From Breoghania sp037026715 (GTDB taxonomy: Bacteria; Pseudomonadota; Alphaproteobacteria; Rhizobiales; Stappiaceae), in assembly GCF_037026715.1 (NCBI RefSeq), contig NZ_JBANCG010000001.1, positions 558,001-622,000 of the forward strand: a stretch of DNA of 64,000 nt, given 5' to 3'. Below, piece by piece: positions 28,516 to 37,673 of the stretch. The position numbers and the translations under genes were made by a program. How positions within the stretch are numbered: position 1 is the first letter of the stretch; each line of letters starts with the position of its first letter. The notes under the pieces were generated by a model that ran no database searches, had not been told where the DNA came from, and worked only from the letters and a program-made list of their open reading frames with translations.

Positions 28516-29220
28516 ATGCGTTCTGGAGTGATCGCTCAGAAGGTGGGCATGACCCGCATCTACTCCGATGCAGGGGAACACGTGCCGGTGACGGTTCTCA
28601 AGCTTGAGAACTGCCAGGTCGTAGCCCACCGGACGGCTGAGAAGAATGGCTATACCGCGCTGCAGCTCGGCGCAGGTCTGGCCAAAGTCAAGAACACGCC
28701 GCGGCCGATGCGGGGGCACTTTGCCGTCGCCAAGGTCGAACCGAAGCGCAAGGTCGCCGAGTTCCGGGTCACTCCGGACAACGTGATCGAGGTCGGTGCC
28801 GAAATCACCGCCGACCACTTCGTCGAAGGCCAGTTCGTGGATGTCACGGGCACGTCGATCGGCAAGGGCTTCGCTGGTGTCATGAAGCGCCACAACTTCG
28901 GTGGTGGCCGCGCTTCGCACGGTAACTCGGTCTCGCACCGTTCGCACGGTTCGACTGGCCAGTGCCAGGACCCCGGCAAGGTGTTCAAGGGCAAGAAGAT
29001 GGCCGGTCACATGGGCAACACCCGCGTGACCACCCAGAACCTGAAGGTCGTGCGCACCGACGTGGAGCGCGGGCTGATCATGGTTCAGGGCGCTGTCCCG
29101 GGCTCCAAGGGCGGCTGGATCCTCGTCAAGGACGCGATCAAGCGCTCCCTGCCGGACGGGGTCCCGACGCCGGGTGCCTTCCGGGCGGCGGAAGTCGCGG
29201 CTGAGAAGGAGGCCGAGTGA
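28516..29220 (+). CDS. rplC: 50S ribosomal protein L3
   Basis: A 234-residue L3 starting MRSGVIAQKVGMTRIY at ATG 28516 with GAGGAAC upstream. The central GSTGQCQDPGKVFKGKKMAG contains the Gln that PrmB methylates in many bacteria. L3 is an early assembly protein near the peptidyl-transferase centre. Its stop shares one base with the rplD start. Confidence 0.97.
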   Translation: MRSGVIAQKVGMTRIYSDAGEHVPVTVLKLENCQVVAHRTAEKNGYTALQLGAGLAKVKNTPRPMRGHFAVAKVEPKRKVAEFRVTPDNVIEVGAEITADHFVEGQFVDVTGTSIGKGFAGVMKRHNFGGGRASHGNSVSHRSHGSTGQCQDPGKVFKGKKMAGHMGNTRVTTQNLKVVRTDVERGLIMVQGAVPGSKGGWILVKDAIKRSLPDGVPTPGAFRAAEVAAEKEAE

Positions 29221-29840
29221 TGGAACTGGACGTCAAGACGCTTGACGGCGACGCGGCCGGGTCGATCACGGTGTCGGAAGAGATCTTCGGTCTCGATCCG
29301 CGTGCCGACCTGATGCACCGTGTGGTGCGCTGGCAGCTTGCCAAGCGCCAGGCGGGCACGCACAAGACCAAGACCCGCAGCGAGATCGCTGCGACGGGCA
29401 AGAAGTTCGTCCGCCAGAAGGGTTCTGGCGGCGCCCGTCACGGTGACCGCAAGGCTCCGCAGTTCCGCGGTGGCGGCAAGGCCTTCGGGCCGGTGGTTCG
29501 CGATCATGCGATCGACCTGCCGAAGAAGGTTCGCGCCCTCGGCCTGAAGCACGCTCTGTCGGCGAAGGTGAAGGCTTCCAACATCGTCGTCGTCGACGAT
29601 GCGAAGTCAGCGGACGGCAAGACCAAGGCGTTGAGCGCCCAGCTCGCGAAGCTCGGTTACGCCAATGCTCTGATCGTCGACGGGACCGAAATCGATAACA
29701 ACTTCCGCCTGGCGGCACGCAACATCCCGAATGTGGACGTGCTTCCGGTGCAGGGCATCAACGTCTACGACATTCTCCGTCGCGAGACGCTGGTCCTGAC
29801 GAAGGCGGCGGTCAGTGCTCTGGAGGAGCGGTTCAAATGA
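29220..29840 (+). CDS. rplD: 50S ribosomal protein L4
   Basis: A 206-residue L4 with the conserved KGSGGARHGDRKAPQFRGGG loop (about 61-80) that enters the exit tunnel. ATG 29220 overlaps the rplC stop by one base, so translation is probably coupled. In E. coli L4 represses the S10 operon; no leader site was identified here. It overlaps rplW by 4 bp. Confidence 0.97.
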   Translation: MELDVKTLDGDAAGSITVSEEIFGLDPRADLMHRVVRWQLAKRQAGTHKTKTRSEIAATGKKFVRQKGSGGARHGDRKAPQFRGGGKAFGPVVRDHAIDLPKKVRALGLKHALSAKVKASNIVVVDDAKSADGKTKALSAQLAKLGYANALIVDGTEIDNNFRLAARNIPNVDVLPVQGINVYDILRRETLVLTKAAVSALEERFK

Positions 29841-30130
29841 CGAACCTCAAGCACTACGACACGATCGTCAGCCCGGCGATCACCGAGAAGTCGACCATCG
29901 CGTCCGAGCAGGACAAGGTCGTCTTCAACGTGGCGCTCACGGCGACGAAGCCCGAGATCAAGGCTGCCGTCGAAGCTCTCTTCGGCGTCAAGGTGAAGGC
30001 CGTCAACACCGCTGTCCGCAAGGGCAAGGTGAAGCGCTTCAAGGGCATCAAGGGCCGTCAGAGCAACATCAAGCGCGCCGTCGTCACCCTCGTCGAGGGC
30101 CAGTCGATCGACGTGACCACCGGTCTTTAA
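29837..30130 (+). CDS. rplW: 50S ribosomal protein L23
   Basis: A 97-residue L23 (HYDTIVSPAITEKSTIA, then KVKAVNTAVRKGKVKRFKG). It lies at the tunnel exit and docks trigger factor and SRP. Start overlaps the rplD stop (ATGA). Confidence 0.97.
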   Translation: MTNLKHYDTIVSPAITEKSTIASEQDKVVFNVALTATKPEIKAAVEALFGVKVKAVNTAVRKGKVKRFKGIKGRQSNIKRAVVTLVEGQSIDVTTGL

Positions 30131-30145
30131 GGGGCGAGAGGAAAG

Positions 30146-30979
30146 ATGGCACTCAAGACCTTCAAGCCGACTTCGCCGGGTACCCGGCAGTTGGTCATCG
30201 TCGACCGCTCGGACCTGTGGAAGGGCAAGCCGGTCAAGACGCTGACCGAAGGCCTGTCCAAGTCGGGCGGCCGCAACAATCGTGGTCGCAACACGGCTCC
30301 GAACCGTGGCGGCGGGCACAAGCGGACCTACCGCATCATCGACTTCAAGCGGCGCAAGTTCGACGTCGAGGCGACGGTGGAGCGGATCGAGTACGATCCC
30401 AACCGCACCGCCTACATCGCGCTGATCCGCTACGATGACGGCGAGCTGGCCTACATCCTGGCGCCGCAGCGCCTGGCCGCAGGCGACAAGGTCGTCGCCG
30501 GTGCCAAGGTCGACGTGAAGCCGGGCAACGCGATGCCGCTGTCGTCCATTCCGGTCGGCACGATCGTGCACAACATCGAGATGAAGCCCGGCAAGGGTGG
30601 TCAGATCGCGCGTTCGGCCGGTGGCTATGCGCAGATCGTGGGCCGCGACCAGGGCTACACCGTCATCCGCCTGAACTCCGGCGAACAGCGTCGGGTTCTC
30701 GGCACCTGCATGGCGACCGTTGGTGCGGTTTCCAATCAGGATCACATGAACACCAACCTGGGCAAGGCGGGACGTTCCCGCTGGCTCGGCAAGCGCCCGC
30801 ACGTGCGTGGCGTGGTGATGAACCCGGTCGACCACCCGCACGGCGGTGGTGAAGGTCGTACCTCCGGTGGCCGCCATCCGGTGACCCCGTGGGGCAAGCC
30901 CACCAAGGGCAAGAAGACCCGCTCCAACAAGTCGACCGACAAGTTCATCGTCCGCAGCCGCCACCAGCGGAAGAAGTAA
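30146..30979 (+). CDS. rplB: 50S ribosomal protein L2
   Basis: A 277-residue L2 with the conserved C-terminal stretch HPHGGGEGRTSGGRHPVTPW, whose His is close to the peptidyl-transferase centre. An early 50S assembly protein that also joins the subunits through an intersubunit bridge. GAGAGGAAAG precedes the start. Confidence 0.98.
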   Translation: MALKTFKPTSPGTRQLVIVDRSDLWKGKPVKTLTEGLSKSGGRNNRGRNTAPNRGGGHKRTYRIIDFKRRKFDVEATVERIEYDPNRTAYIALIRYDDGELAYILAPQRLAAGDKVVAGAKVDVKPGNAMPLSSIPVGTIVHNIEMKPGKGGQIARSAGGYAQIVGRDQGYTVIRLNSGEQRRVLGTCMATVGAVSNQDHMNTNLGKAGRSRWLGKRPHVRGVVMNPVDHPHGGGEGRTSGGRHPVTPWGKPTKGKKTRSNKSTDKFIVRSRHQRKK

Positions 30980-30990
30980 GGGGAACGACC

Positions 30991-31269
30991 GTGGCACGTT
31001 CTGTTTGGAAGGGCCCGTTCATTGACGGCTACCTCCTCAAAAAGGCCGAGAAGACTCGTTCCTCCGGCCGTAATGAGGTCATCAAGACCTGGAGCCGGCG
31101 CTCGACGATCCTGCCCCAGTTCGTTGGTCTGACCTTCGGGGTCTACAACGGCCAGAAGCATGTGCCGGTTCTCGTGTCCGAGGACATGGTCGGCCACAAG
31201 CTGGGCGAGTTTTCGCCGACGCGGACCTACTACGGTCATGCGGCGGACAAGAAGGCGAAGAGGAAGTAA
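30991..31269 (+). CDS. rpsS: 30S ribosomal protein S19
   Basis: A 92-residue S19 starting at GTG 30991 (MARSVWKGPFIDGYLL), behind AAGGGGAACG; longer in-frame starts lie inside rplB and are not needed. It binds the 30S head near the A-site finger. The stop is 2 bp before rplV. Confidence 0.96.
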   Translation: MARSVWKGPFIDGYLLKKAEKTRSSGRNEVIKTWSRRSTILPQFVGLTFGVYNGQKHVPVLVSEDMVGHKLGEFSPTRTYYGHAADKKAKRK

Positions 31270-31271
31270 CG

Positions 31272-31652
31272 ATGGGCAAGCCGAAGCGCGAGCGTAGTCT
31301 CGCCGACACTCAGGCGAAGGCTGTCGCGCGCATGCTGCGGGTCTCGCCGCAGAAGCTGAACCTCGTGGCGGCCGGCATCCGGGGCAAGAAGGTTTCGGCG
31401 GCGCTGGCCGAGCTGACCTTCTCCCGCAAGCGCATCGCCCGCGATGTGAAGAAGACGCTGGAATCGGCCGTCGCCAACGCCGAGAACAATCACGACCTCG
31501 ATGTCGACATGCTCGTCGTCTCCGAGGCCTATGTCGGCAAGGCGCTGGTCATGAAGCGCTTCCAGCCCCGGGCGCGTGGCCGGGTCGGACGGATCCAGAA
31601 GCCGTTCGCCAACCTGACCATCGTCGTCAGCGAAGTTGAGGAGGCCGCCTGA
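31272..31652 (+). CDS. rplV: 50S ribosomal protein L22
   Basis: A 126-residue L22. A globular domain binds several 23S domains, and the long hairpin lines the exit tunnel. The C-terminal RGRVGRIQKPFANLTIVV is typical. Its stop overlaps the rpsC start by one base (TGATG). Confidence 0.97.
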   Translation: MGKPKRERSLADTQAKAVARMLRVSPQKLNLVAAGIRGKKVSAALAELTFSRKRIARDVKKTLESAVANAENNHDLDVDMLVVSEAYVGKALVMKRFQPRARGRVGRIQKPFANLTIVVSEVEEAA

Positions 31653-32362
31653 TGGGTCACAAAGTCAATCCGATCGGTCTGCGCCTCGGCATCAACCGGA
31701 CGTGGGACTCGCGCTGGTACGCAGACAAGAGCGAATACGGCTCGATGCTGCACGAGGATTTCCGGATCCGCGAGTACCTGCTCGATGCGCTGAAGCAGGC
31801 GGCGATCTCCAAGGTCGTCATTGAGCGTCCGCACAAGAAGTGCCGCGTCACGGTTCACTCGGCCCGTCCGGGTGTCGTCATCGGCAAGAAGGGTGCGGAC
31901 ATCGAGAAGCTGCGGCGCAAGCTCAGCCAGATGACGTCTTCGGAAGTGCACATCAACATCGTTGAGGTGCGCAAGCCGGAGATCGACGCGACGCTCGTCG
32001 CTGCGTCCATCGCCCAGCAGCTGGAGCGCCGCGTCGCGTTCCGCCGCGCCATGAAGCGCGCTGTCCAGTCGGCCATGCGGCTCGGCGCAGACGGCATCCG
32101 CATCAACTGCGGCGGTCGTCTGGGTGGTGCGGAAATCGCGCGCACCGAATGGTACCGCGAAGGCCGCGTGCCGCTGCACACGCTTCGCGCCGACATCGAC
32201 TACGGCACGGCGACCGCTCACACCGCTTACGGTGCCTGCGGCGTCAAGGTTTGGATCTTCAAGGGTGAGATCCTGGAGCATGACCCGATGGCTTCCGAGC
32301 GTCGCAGCGCGGAAGGCAACGAATCCGGTGGCGGCGGTGGCCGTCGCGAGCGCGCCGCGTAA
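31652..32362 (+). CDS. rpsC: 30S ribosomal protein S3
   Basis: A 236-residue S3 starting MGHKVNPIGLRLGINRTWDS. It has a KH domain with the GKKG loop (VVIGKKGADIEKLRRKL, near residue 73) and the C-terminal S3 domain. It sits at the mRNA entry site and helps unwind mRNA. The tail ends in a glycine/arginine-rich piece. Confidence 0.98.
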   Translation: MGHKVNPIGLRLGINRTWDSRWYADKSEYGSMLHEDFRIREYLLDALKQAAISKVVIERPHKKCRVTVHSARPGVVIGKKGADIEKLRRKLSQMTSSEVHINIVEVRKPEIDATLVAASIAQQLERRVAFRRAMKRAVQSAMRLGADGIRINCGGRLGGAEIARTEWYREGRVPLHTLRADIDYGTATAHTAYGACGVKVWIFKGEILEHDPMASERRSAEGNESGGGGGRRERAA

Positions 32363-32411
32363 GTCGGCGACGATCGTTTCGGTTGGGATCTAGGAAAGCG
32401 AGAGAGCAACA

Positions 32412-32825
32412 ATGCTGCAGCCAAAGCGAACAAAGTTCCGCAAGCAGCACAAGGGCCGCATCCACGGCACAGCCAAGGGCGGAACCGATCTGAATTTCGG
32501 CGCCTACGGCCTGAAGGCCGTTGAGCCGGAGCGCATCACTGCGCGCCAGATCGAGGCGGCCCGTCGTGCAATCACCCGTCACATGAAGCGTGCGGGGCGC
32601 GTGTGGATCCGCATCTTCCCGGACGTGCCGGTGTCGTCGAAGCCGACCGAAGTGCGCATGGGTAAGGGTAAGGGCGCTCCCGAATATTGGGCCGCCCGCG
32701 TGAAGCCGGGCCGCGTGATGTTCGAGATCGACGGTGTCGCGGAGCCGATTGCGCGTGAAGCGCTGCGGCTCGGAGCGGCGAAGCTGCCGATCAAGTGCCG
32801 GTTCGTCCAGCGCATCGCCGAGTGA
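32412..32825 (+). CDS. rplP: 50S ribosomal protein L16
   Basis: A 137-residue L16 starting MLQPKRTKFRKQHKGRIHG. It organises the A-site tRNA region and central protuberance. GAGAGAGCAAC precedes the start. The MGKGKGAPEYWAARVKPG segment is conserved. Confidence 0.98.
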   Translation: MLQPKRTKFRKQHKGRIHGTAKGGTDLNFGAYGLKAVEPERITARQIEAARRAITRHMKRAGRVWIRIFPDVPVSSKPTEVRMGKGKGAPEYWAARVKPGRVMFEIDGVAEPIAREALRLGAAKLPIKCRFVQRIAE

Positions 32826-32847
32826 GCGGAACACAGGAGTGAATGCC

Positions 32848-33048
32848 ATGAAGGCGAGTGACGTGCGGCAGCTGACCGCTGACCAGCTCACGGAAGAGCT
32901 GGAGAAGCTGAAGAAGGAGCAGTTCAACCTGCGCTTCCAGAAGGCGACCGGTCAGCTCGAGAACACTGCGCGCGTGCGGCAGATCCGCCGCGATATCGCG
33001 CGCATCCAGACCACGGCTCGCGCTCAGCGCGCAGCCGAGAACAAGTAG
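32848..33048 (+). CDS. rpmC: 50S ribosomal protein L29
   Basis: A 66-residue two-helix L29 (MKASDVRQLTADQLTEELEKL) near the tunnel exit. ATG 32848 is chosen behind CAGGAGTGAA; the upstream frame overlaps rplP. Confidence 0.96.
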   Translation: MKASDVRQLTADQLTEELEKLKKEQFNLRFQKATGQLENTARVRQIRRDIARIQTTARAQRAAENK

Positions 33049-33057
33049 GAGGCGAAG

Positions 33058-33309
33058 ATGCCGAAGCGAGTCCTCCAGGGCATCGTCGTCAGCGACAAGA
33101 ACGACAAGACGGTCGTGGTGAAAGTGGAACGCCGCTTTACCCATCCGTTGCTGAAAAAGACCGTGCGCCGCTCGAAGAAGTACCAGGCGCACGACGAGGC
33201 GAATGCCTGCAAGGTCGGCGATACCATTCTGATCCAGGAATGCGCTCCGATCTCCAAGAACAAGCGGTGGGAAGTCGTCCAGGGGACGGCAGAAGCTTCC
33301 GCCAACTGA
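33058..33309 (+). CDS. rpsQ: 30S ribosomal protein S17
   Basis: An 83-residue S17 (MPKRVLQGIVVSDKNDKTVV), an OB-fold protein that binds 16S rRNA early in assembly. AGGAGGCG precedes the start, 9 bp after rpmC. Confidence 0.97.
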   Translation: MPKRVLQGIVVSDKNDKTVVVKVERRFTHPLLKKTVRRSKKYQAHDEANACKVGDTILIQECAPISKNKRWEVVQGTAEASAN

Positions 33310-33373
33310 TACGACCAATCATGCATCCGGACCCCTGCATTGAGGGGCCGACAGAAGAACAAGGCGGCCAGTC

Positions 33374-33742
33374 ATGATTCAGATGCAAACAAACCTGGAC
33401 GTGGCGGATAATTCCGGCGCGCGTCGCGTTATGTGCATCAAGGTGCTTGGCGGCTCGAAGCGCAAGTATGCCGGCGTCGGTGACATCATCGTCGTCTCCG
33501 TCAAGGAAGCCATCCCCCGGGGGAAGGTGAAGAAGGGCGACGTCATGAAGGCGGTCGTCGTGCGCACGGCACGCGACATCCGCCGCGCCGACGGGTCCGT
33601 CATCCGCTTCGACCGCAACGCAGCTGTGTTGATCGGCAATAACAAGGAACCGGTCGGGACCCGTATCTTCGGCCCGGTGCCGCGCGAGCTGCGTGCGAAG
33701 AACCACATGAAGATCATTTCGCTTGCACCGGAGGTGCTCTAA
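33374..33742 (+). CDS. rplN: 50S ribosomal protein L14
   Basis: A 122-residue L14 (MIQMQTNLDVADNSGARRVM), an intersubunit bridge protein and binding site of the silencing factor RsfS. It starts the spc gene block and ends directly against rplX. Confidence 0.98.
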   Translation: MIQMQTNLDVADNSGARRVMCIKVLGGSKRKYAGVGDIIVVSVKEAIPRGKVKKGDVMKAVVVRTARDIRRADGSVIRFDRNAAVLIGNNKEPVGTRIFGPVPRELRAKNHMKIISLAPEVL

Positions 33743-34060
33743 ATGGCCGCGAAGATCAAAAAGGGCGACACGGTCATCGTGCGCACCGGCCGCGACAAGG
33801 GCAAGACCGGCGAGGTGATCTCGGTCATGCCGGCGGAGAACCGCGTGCTCGTGCGTGGCGTCAACGTCGCCCGCCGCCACCAGCGTCAGACGGCGCAGGA
33901 CGAGGGCGGCATCATCGCCAAGGAACTGCCGATCCACGTTTCCAACGTGGCGCTCGCCGATCCCAAGGACGGCAAGCCCACCAGGGTCGGGTTCAAGACC
34001 ACGGATGACGGCCGCAAGGTCCGGATTGCCAAGCGTTCGGGAGACCTGATCGATGGCTGA
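33743..34060 (+). CDS. rplX: 50S ribosomal protein L24
   Basis: A 105-residue L24 with an N-terminal KOW motif (KIKKGDTVIVRTGRDKGKTG). It initiates 50S assembly. Its end overlaps rplE by 8 bp, suggesting coupled translation. Confidence 0.97.
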   Translation: MAAKIKKGDTVIVRTGRDKGKTGEVISVMPAENRVLVRGVNVARRHQRQTAQDEGGIIAKELPIHVSNVALADPKDGKPTRVGFKTTDDGRKVRIAKRSGDLIDG

Positions 34061-34610
34061 CACCAAATACGAACCGCGGCTGAAGAAGCACTACGACGAA
34101 GTGGTGCGGGCCAAGCTGCAGGAGCAGTTCTCCTACGCGAACCCCATGCAGGTTCCCGGTCTGGAAAAGATCGTCCTGAACATGGGCATCGGCGAAGCGG
34201 TTGCGGACAGCAAGAAGGCGCAGATCGCGGCCAACGACCTGGCGAAGATCGCCGGTCAGAAGCCGGTGGTCACCAAGGCGCGCAAGTCCATCGCCACCTT
34301 CAAGGTGCGCGAGGGCATGCCGCTCGGCGCAAAGGTCACCCTGCGCCGCGCGCAGATGTACGAATTCCTGGATCGCCTGGTCACCATCGCGCTGCCGCGT
34401 GTGCGTGACTTCCGCGGCCTCAGCCCGAAGAGCTTCGACGGGCGCGGCAACTACGCGATGGGCATCAAGGAGCACATCATTTTCCCGGAGATCAACTACG
34501 ACGAAGTCGATCAGATCTGGGGCATGGATGTGATCGTGTGCACCACGGCGAAGACGGATGACGAAGCGCGCGAGCTGCTGCGCGGCTTCAACTTCCCGTT
34601 CCGCCAGTAG
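34053..34610 (+). CDS. rplE: 50S ribosomal protein L5
   Basis: A 185-residue L5, which binds 5S rRNA and the P-site tRNA. The KPVVTKARKSIATFKVREGM stretch and the C-terminal GMDVIVCTTAKTDDEAREL are conserved. Confidence 0.98.
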   Translation: MADTKYEPRLKKHYDEVVRAKLQEQFSYANPMQVPGLEKIVLNMGIGEAVADSKKAQIAANDLAKIAGQKPVVTKARKSIATFKVREGMPLGAKVTLRRAQMYEFLDRLVTIALPRVRDFRGLSPKSFDGRGNYAMGIKEHIIFPEINYDEVDQIWGMDVIVCTTAKTDDEARELLRGFNFPFRQ

Positions 34611-34640
34611 TTGAGCGATCGGACGAGGACATAGGACACG

Positions 34641-34946
34641 ATGGCCAAGAAGAGCGCGATCGAGAAGAACAACCGGCGGGCATCGCTGGTGAAGAAATTT
34701 GCCGGCAAGCGTGCCCGGCTGAAGGCGATTGCCCGCGATGAATCGCTGTCGCTTGAGGAACGGTTCGCCGCCCGGCTGAAGCTGGCGGAGCTGCCGCGCA
34801 ACTCCTCCAAGACGCGGCTGCGCAACCGCTGCGAAGTCACCGGGCGTCCGCGCGGTGTCTATCGCAAACTGAAGATGTCGCGTATTGCGCTTCGCGAACT
34901 CGGGTCCCAGGGCAAGATCCCGGGCCTGGTCAAGTCGAGCTGGTAA
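34641..34946 (+). CDS. rpsN: 30S ribosomal protein S14 (zinc-free form)
   Basis: A 101-residue S14 of the long form without the CxxC zinc pairs (RCEVTGRPRGVYRKLKMSR). This is the usual form in proteobacteria. It helps shape the 30S head near the A site. Confidence 0.97.
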   Translation: MAKKSAIEKNNRRASLVKKFAGKRARLKAIARDESLSLEERFAARLKLAELPRNSSKTRLRNRCEVTGRPRGVYRKLKMSRIALRELGSQGKIPGLVKSSW

Positions 34947-34956
34947 GGAGAGCCCA

Positions 34957-35355
34957 ATGGCGATCACGGATCCCTTGGGGGATATGTTGACCCGCATCCG
35001 CAACGCGCAGATGCGGCGCAAGACCAAGGTCAGCACTCCGGCCTCGCGGCTGCGCGGTGGCGTGCTTGATGTGCTGGAAGCGGAAGGGTATATCCGCGGC
35101 TACAGCAAGGTTGAATTCGACGGCGGCAAGGCGGAGTTCGAGATCGAACTCAAGTACTACGACGGCGAGCCGGTGATCCGCGAGATCTCGCGCATCTCCA
35201 AGCCCGGCCGGCGCGTCTATTCGTCGGTCAAGAATATCCCGCGGGTCAACAATGGCCTCGGCGTGTCGATCCTCTCCACGCCGAAGGGTGTGATGAGCGA
35301 TCATCAGGCGCGGGACGAGAATGTTGGCGGCGAGGTGCTCTGCCGCGTCTTCTAA
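34957..35355 (+). CDS. rpsH: 30S ribosomal protein S8
   Basis: A 132-residue S8 (MAITDPLGDMLTRIRNAQMR). The C-terminal STPKGVMSDHQARDENVGG is conserved. It binds the central 16S domain and in E. coli represses the spc operon. ATG 34957 follows AAGGAGAGCC. Confidence 0.97.
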   Translation: MAITDPLGDMLTRIRNAQMRRKTKVSTPASRLRGGVLDVLEAEGYIRGYSKVEFDGGKAEFEIELKYYDGEPVIREISRISKPGRRVYSSVKNIPRVNNGLGVSILSTPKGVMSDHQARDENVGGEVLCRVF

Positions 35356-35408
35356 GACGCGCGGAGCCATCCGCTGAAGTAAACGATCGAACCGGACAGG
35401 TTGGTTTC

Positions 35409-35942
35409 ATGTCTCGTATTGGCAAAAAGGCTGTCCCCGTACCGAACGGTGTGACCGCAACGATTGACGGACAGAGGGTCGAAGTGAAGGGCCCGAAGGG
35501 TCAACTCGATTTTGTCCTCAATGAGTTCGTTGTCGCGAAGATGACGGACGACGGTATCAAGGTCGACCCGCGCGACGAAAGCAAGGAAGCGCGGGCGATG
35601 TGGGGCATGGCCCGCACGATGGTTCAGAACCTCGTGACAGGCGTGTCGGCGGGCTTCGAAAAGAAGCTTGAGATCACGGGCGTCGGCTACCGCGCGCAGA
35701 TGCAGGGCAAGAACCTGCAGCTTGCCCTCGGCTTCTCGCACGATGTGGTCTATGAGATCCCGGAAGGGATCCAGGTGGCCTGCCCGAAGCCGACGGAAAT
35801 CGTCGTCTCGGGTATCGACAAGCAGCAGGTCGGCCAGGTCGCGGCCGAGATTCGCGAGTACCGGCCGCCTGAGCCCTACAAGGGCAAGGGCGTGCGCTAT
35901 GCGGACGAATACATCGTTCGCAAAGAAGGCAAGAAGAAGTAA
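35409..35942 (+). CDS. rplF: 50S ribosomal protein L6
   Basis: A 177-residue L6 with two repeated domains and the signature PEPYKGKGVRYADEY near the C-terminus. It sits by the sarcin-ricin loop, where elongation factors bind. Confidence 0.98.
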   Translation: MSRIGKKAVPVPNGVTATIDGQRVEVKGPKGQLDFVLNEFVVAKMTDDGIKVDPRDESKEARAMWGMARTMVQNLVTGVSAGFEKKLEITGVGYRAQMQGKNLQLALGFSHDVVYEIPEGIQVACPKPTEIVVSGIDKQQVGQVAAEIREYRPPEPYKGKGVRYADEYIVRKEGKKK

Positions 35943-35954
35943 CGGGGCGCTGCC

Positions 35955-36317
35955 ATGGCGAAGACCAAGAATACTTTCGAGCGTCGCCGCGATCGCGTCC
36001 GCCGTTCGATCAAGACGGTGGCGAACGGGCGTCCGCGCCTGTCCGTCTTCCGTTCCTCGAAGAACATCTACGCCCAGATCATCGACGACGCGCAGGGGCG
36101 TACCCTGGCCGCCGCGTCGACGCTGGACAAGGATCTGCGCGAGGGTCTGAAGACCGGCGCCGACACCTCTGCCGCAAGCGCCGTCGGCAAGCTGATTGCC
36201 GAACGCGCCGTGAAGGCGGGCGTCAAGCAGGTCGTGTTCGACCGCGGCGGTTACATCTATCACGGGCGCGTCAAGGCGCTCGCCGATGCCGCTCGTGAAG
36301 GCGGTCTTGAATTCTGA
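35955..36317 (+). CDS. rplR: 50S ribosomal protein L18
   Basis: A 120-residue L18 with a basic N-terminus (TFERRRDRVRRSIKTVANG) that binds 5S rRNA, and a conserved VFDRGGYIYHGRVKALADAA C-terminus. Starts 12 bp after rplF. Confidence 0.97.
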   Translation: MAKTKNTFERRRDRVRRSIKTVANGRPRLSVFRSSKNIYAQIIDDAQGRTLAAASTLDKDLREGLKTGADTSAASAVGKLIAERAVKAGVKQVVFDRGGYIYHGRVKALADAAREGGLEF

Positions 36318-36354
36318 GCGGCGCTTTTCAGGCGCGCAGACACGGAACTGAATT

Positions 36355-36924
36355 ATGGCTAGACAGGACAACCGCGATCGGGACCGCGACGAGCGCGACA
36401 GCGAATTCGTCGACAAGCTGGTCCACATCAACCGCGTCGCCAAGGTGGTGAAGGGCGGCCGTCGTTTCGGCTTTGCCGCTCTCGTCGTCGTCGGCGATCA
36501 GAAGGGCCGGGTGGGCTTCGGTCACGGCAAGGCACGTGAAGTGCCGGAGGCAATCCGCAAGGCGACCGAGCTCGCCAAGCGCGGCCTCGTCCGCGTGCCG
36601 CTGCGCGAAGGCCGCACGCTGCATCACGACGTTGCCGGCCGTCACGGCGCGGGCAAGGTGATCCTGCGCGCTGCCCCTCCGGGCACGGGCATCATCGCCG
36701 GCGGCCCGATGCGCGCCGTCTTCGAGACGCTCGGCGTGCAGGACGTTGTCGCCAAGTCGCTGGGCTCCTCGAACCCCTACAACATGGTTCGCGCCACGTT
36801 CGATGCGCTGAAGCGCGAAGACAGCCCCCGGTCCGTGGCAGCTCGCCGCGGCATGAAGGTGTCGACGTTGCAGGCGCGCCGTCGCGATCTGGATGATGCC
36901 GGCGCGGCCGGCGCTGAGGGTTGA
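36355..36924 (+). CDS. rpsE: 30S ribosomal protein S5
   Basis: A 189-residue S5 with double-stranded-RNA-binding-like N-domain (INRVAKVVKGGRRFGFAALV), GFGHGKAREVPEAIRKA, and a C-terminal S5 domain. It takes part in decoding accuracy and mRNA unwinding. A charged N-terminal tail (QDNRDRDRDERDSEF) is common in alphaproteobacteria. Confidence 0.98.
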   Translation: MARQDNRDRDRDERDSEFVDKLVHINRVAKVVKGGRRFGFAALVVVGDQKGRVGFGHGKAREVPEAIRKATELAKRGLVRVPLREGRTLHHDVAGRHGAGKVILRAAPPGTGIIAGGPMRAVFETLGVQDVVAKSLGSSNPYNMVRATFDALKREDSPRSVAARRGMKVSTLQARRRDLDDAGAAGAEG

Positions 36925-36965
36925 CGCCGGCTTGCGGCGCCCCCAGTTGAACAAGGGTTATTCCC

Positions 36966-37160
36966 ATGGCGAAGAGCGAAAAGACCGTCACGGTCGAGCA
37001 GATCGGCAGCCCCATTCGGCGCCCCGGTGACCAGCGTGCCACGCTGGTCGGTCTCGGCCTCAACAAGATGCACCGTCGGAGCACCCTTGAGGATACGCCC
37101 GCAGTGCGCGGCATGATCCGGAAGGTCCAGCACCTCGTGCGCGTCGTCGAAGACGCGTAA
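36966..37160 (+). CDS. rpmD: 50S ribosomal protein L30
   Basis: A 64-residue L30 (KTVTVEQIGSPIRRPGDQRA, then GLGLNKMHRRSTLEDTPAV). Normal length for the family. Between rpsE and rplO as expected. Confidence 0.97.
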   Translation: MAKSEKTVTVEQIGSPIRRPGDQRATLVGLGLNKMHRRSTLEDTPAVRGMIRKVQHLVRVVEDA

Positions 37161-37181
37161 CGGGAGCGGGGAGAAAGAAAT

Positions 37182-37673
37182 ATGAAACTCAACGATCTGC
37201 GCGACAATCCGGGCGCCACGCCGTCCAAGACGCGCGTCGGCCGGGGCATCGGTTCCGGCAAGGGCAAGACCGGCGGCCGTGGTGTCAAGGGTCAGAAGTC
37301 CCGTTCGGGCGTCGCGATCAAGGGCTTCGAAGGCGGTCAGATGCCGCTGCATCGTCGCCTGCCGAAGCGCGGCTTCACCAACATCTTTGCCAAGGATCTC
37401 AACATCGTGAGCCTTGGTCGGGTGCAGACGGCGATCGACGCCGGCAAGCTCGATGCGAAGGCCCCGGTGACGGTGGAAGCGCTGAAGGCGGCTGGTGTGC
37501 TGCGGCGCGTCAAGGACGGCGTCCGCCTCCTGGGCGACGGTGAGTTGACCGCGGCGGTCACCTTCGAGATCGCGGGCGCCTCGCGCTCGGCGATCGAGGC
37601 GGTGGAGAAGGCCGGCGGCAAGGTCACCATTCTGGCGCCGAAGGCGCCTGCTGGCGACGCGAAGGCCGAATAG
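37182..37673 (+). CDS. rplO: 50S ribosomal protein L15
   Basis: A 163-residue L15 with the Gly/Arg/Lys-rich N-terminal motif VGRGIGSGKGKTGGRGVKGQ. A late-assembly 50S protein. In most genomes secY follows at once; here the gap is about 460 bp. Confidence 0.97.
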   Translation: MKLNDLRDNPGATPSKTRVGRGIGSGKGKTGGRGVKGQKSRSGVAIKGFEGGQMPLHRRLPKRGFTNIFAKDLNIVSLGRVQTAIDAGKLDAKAPVTVEALKAAGVLRRVKDGVRLLGDGELTAAVTFEIAGASRSAIEAVEKAGGKVTILAPKAPAGDAKAE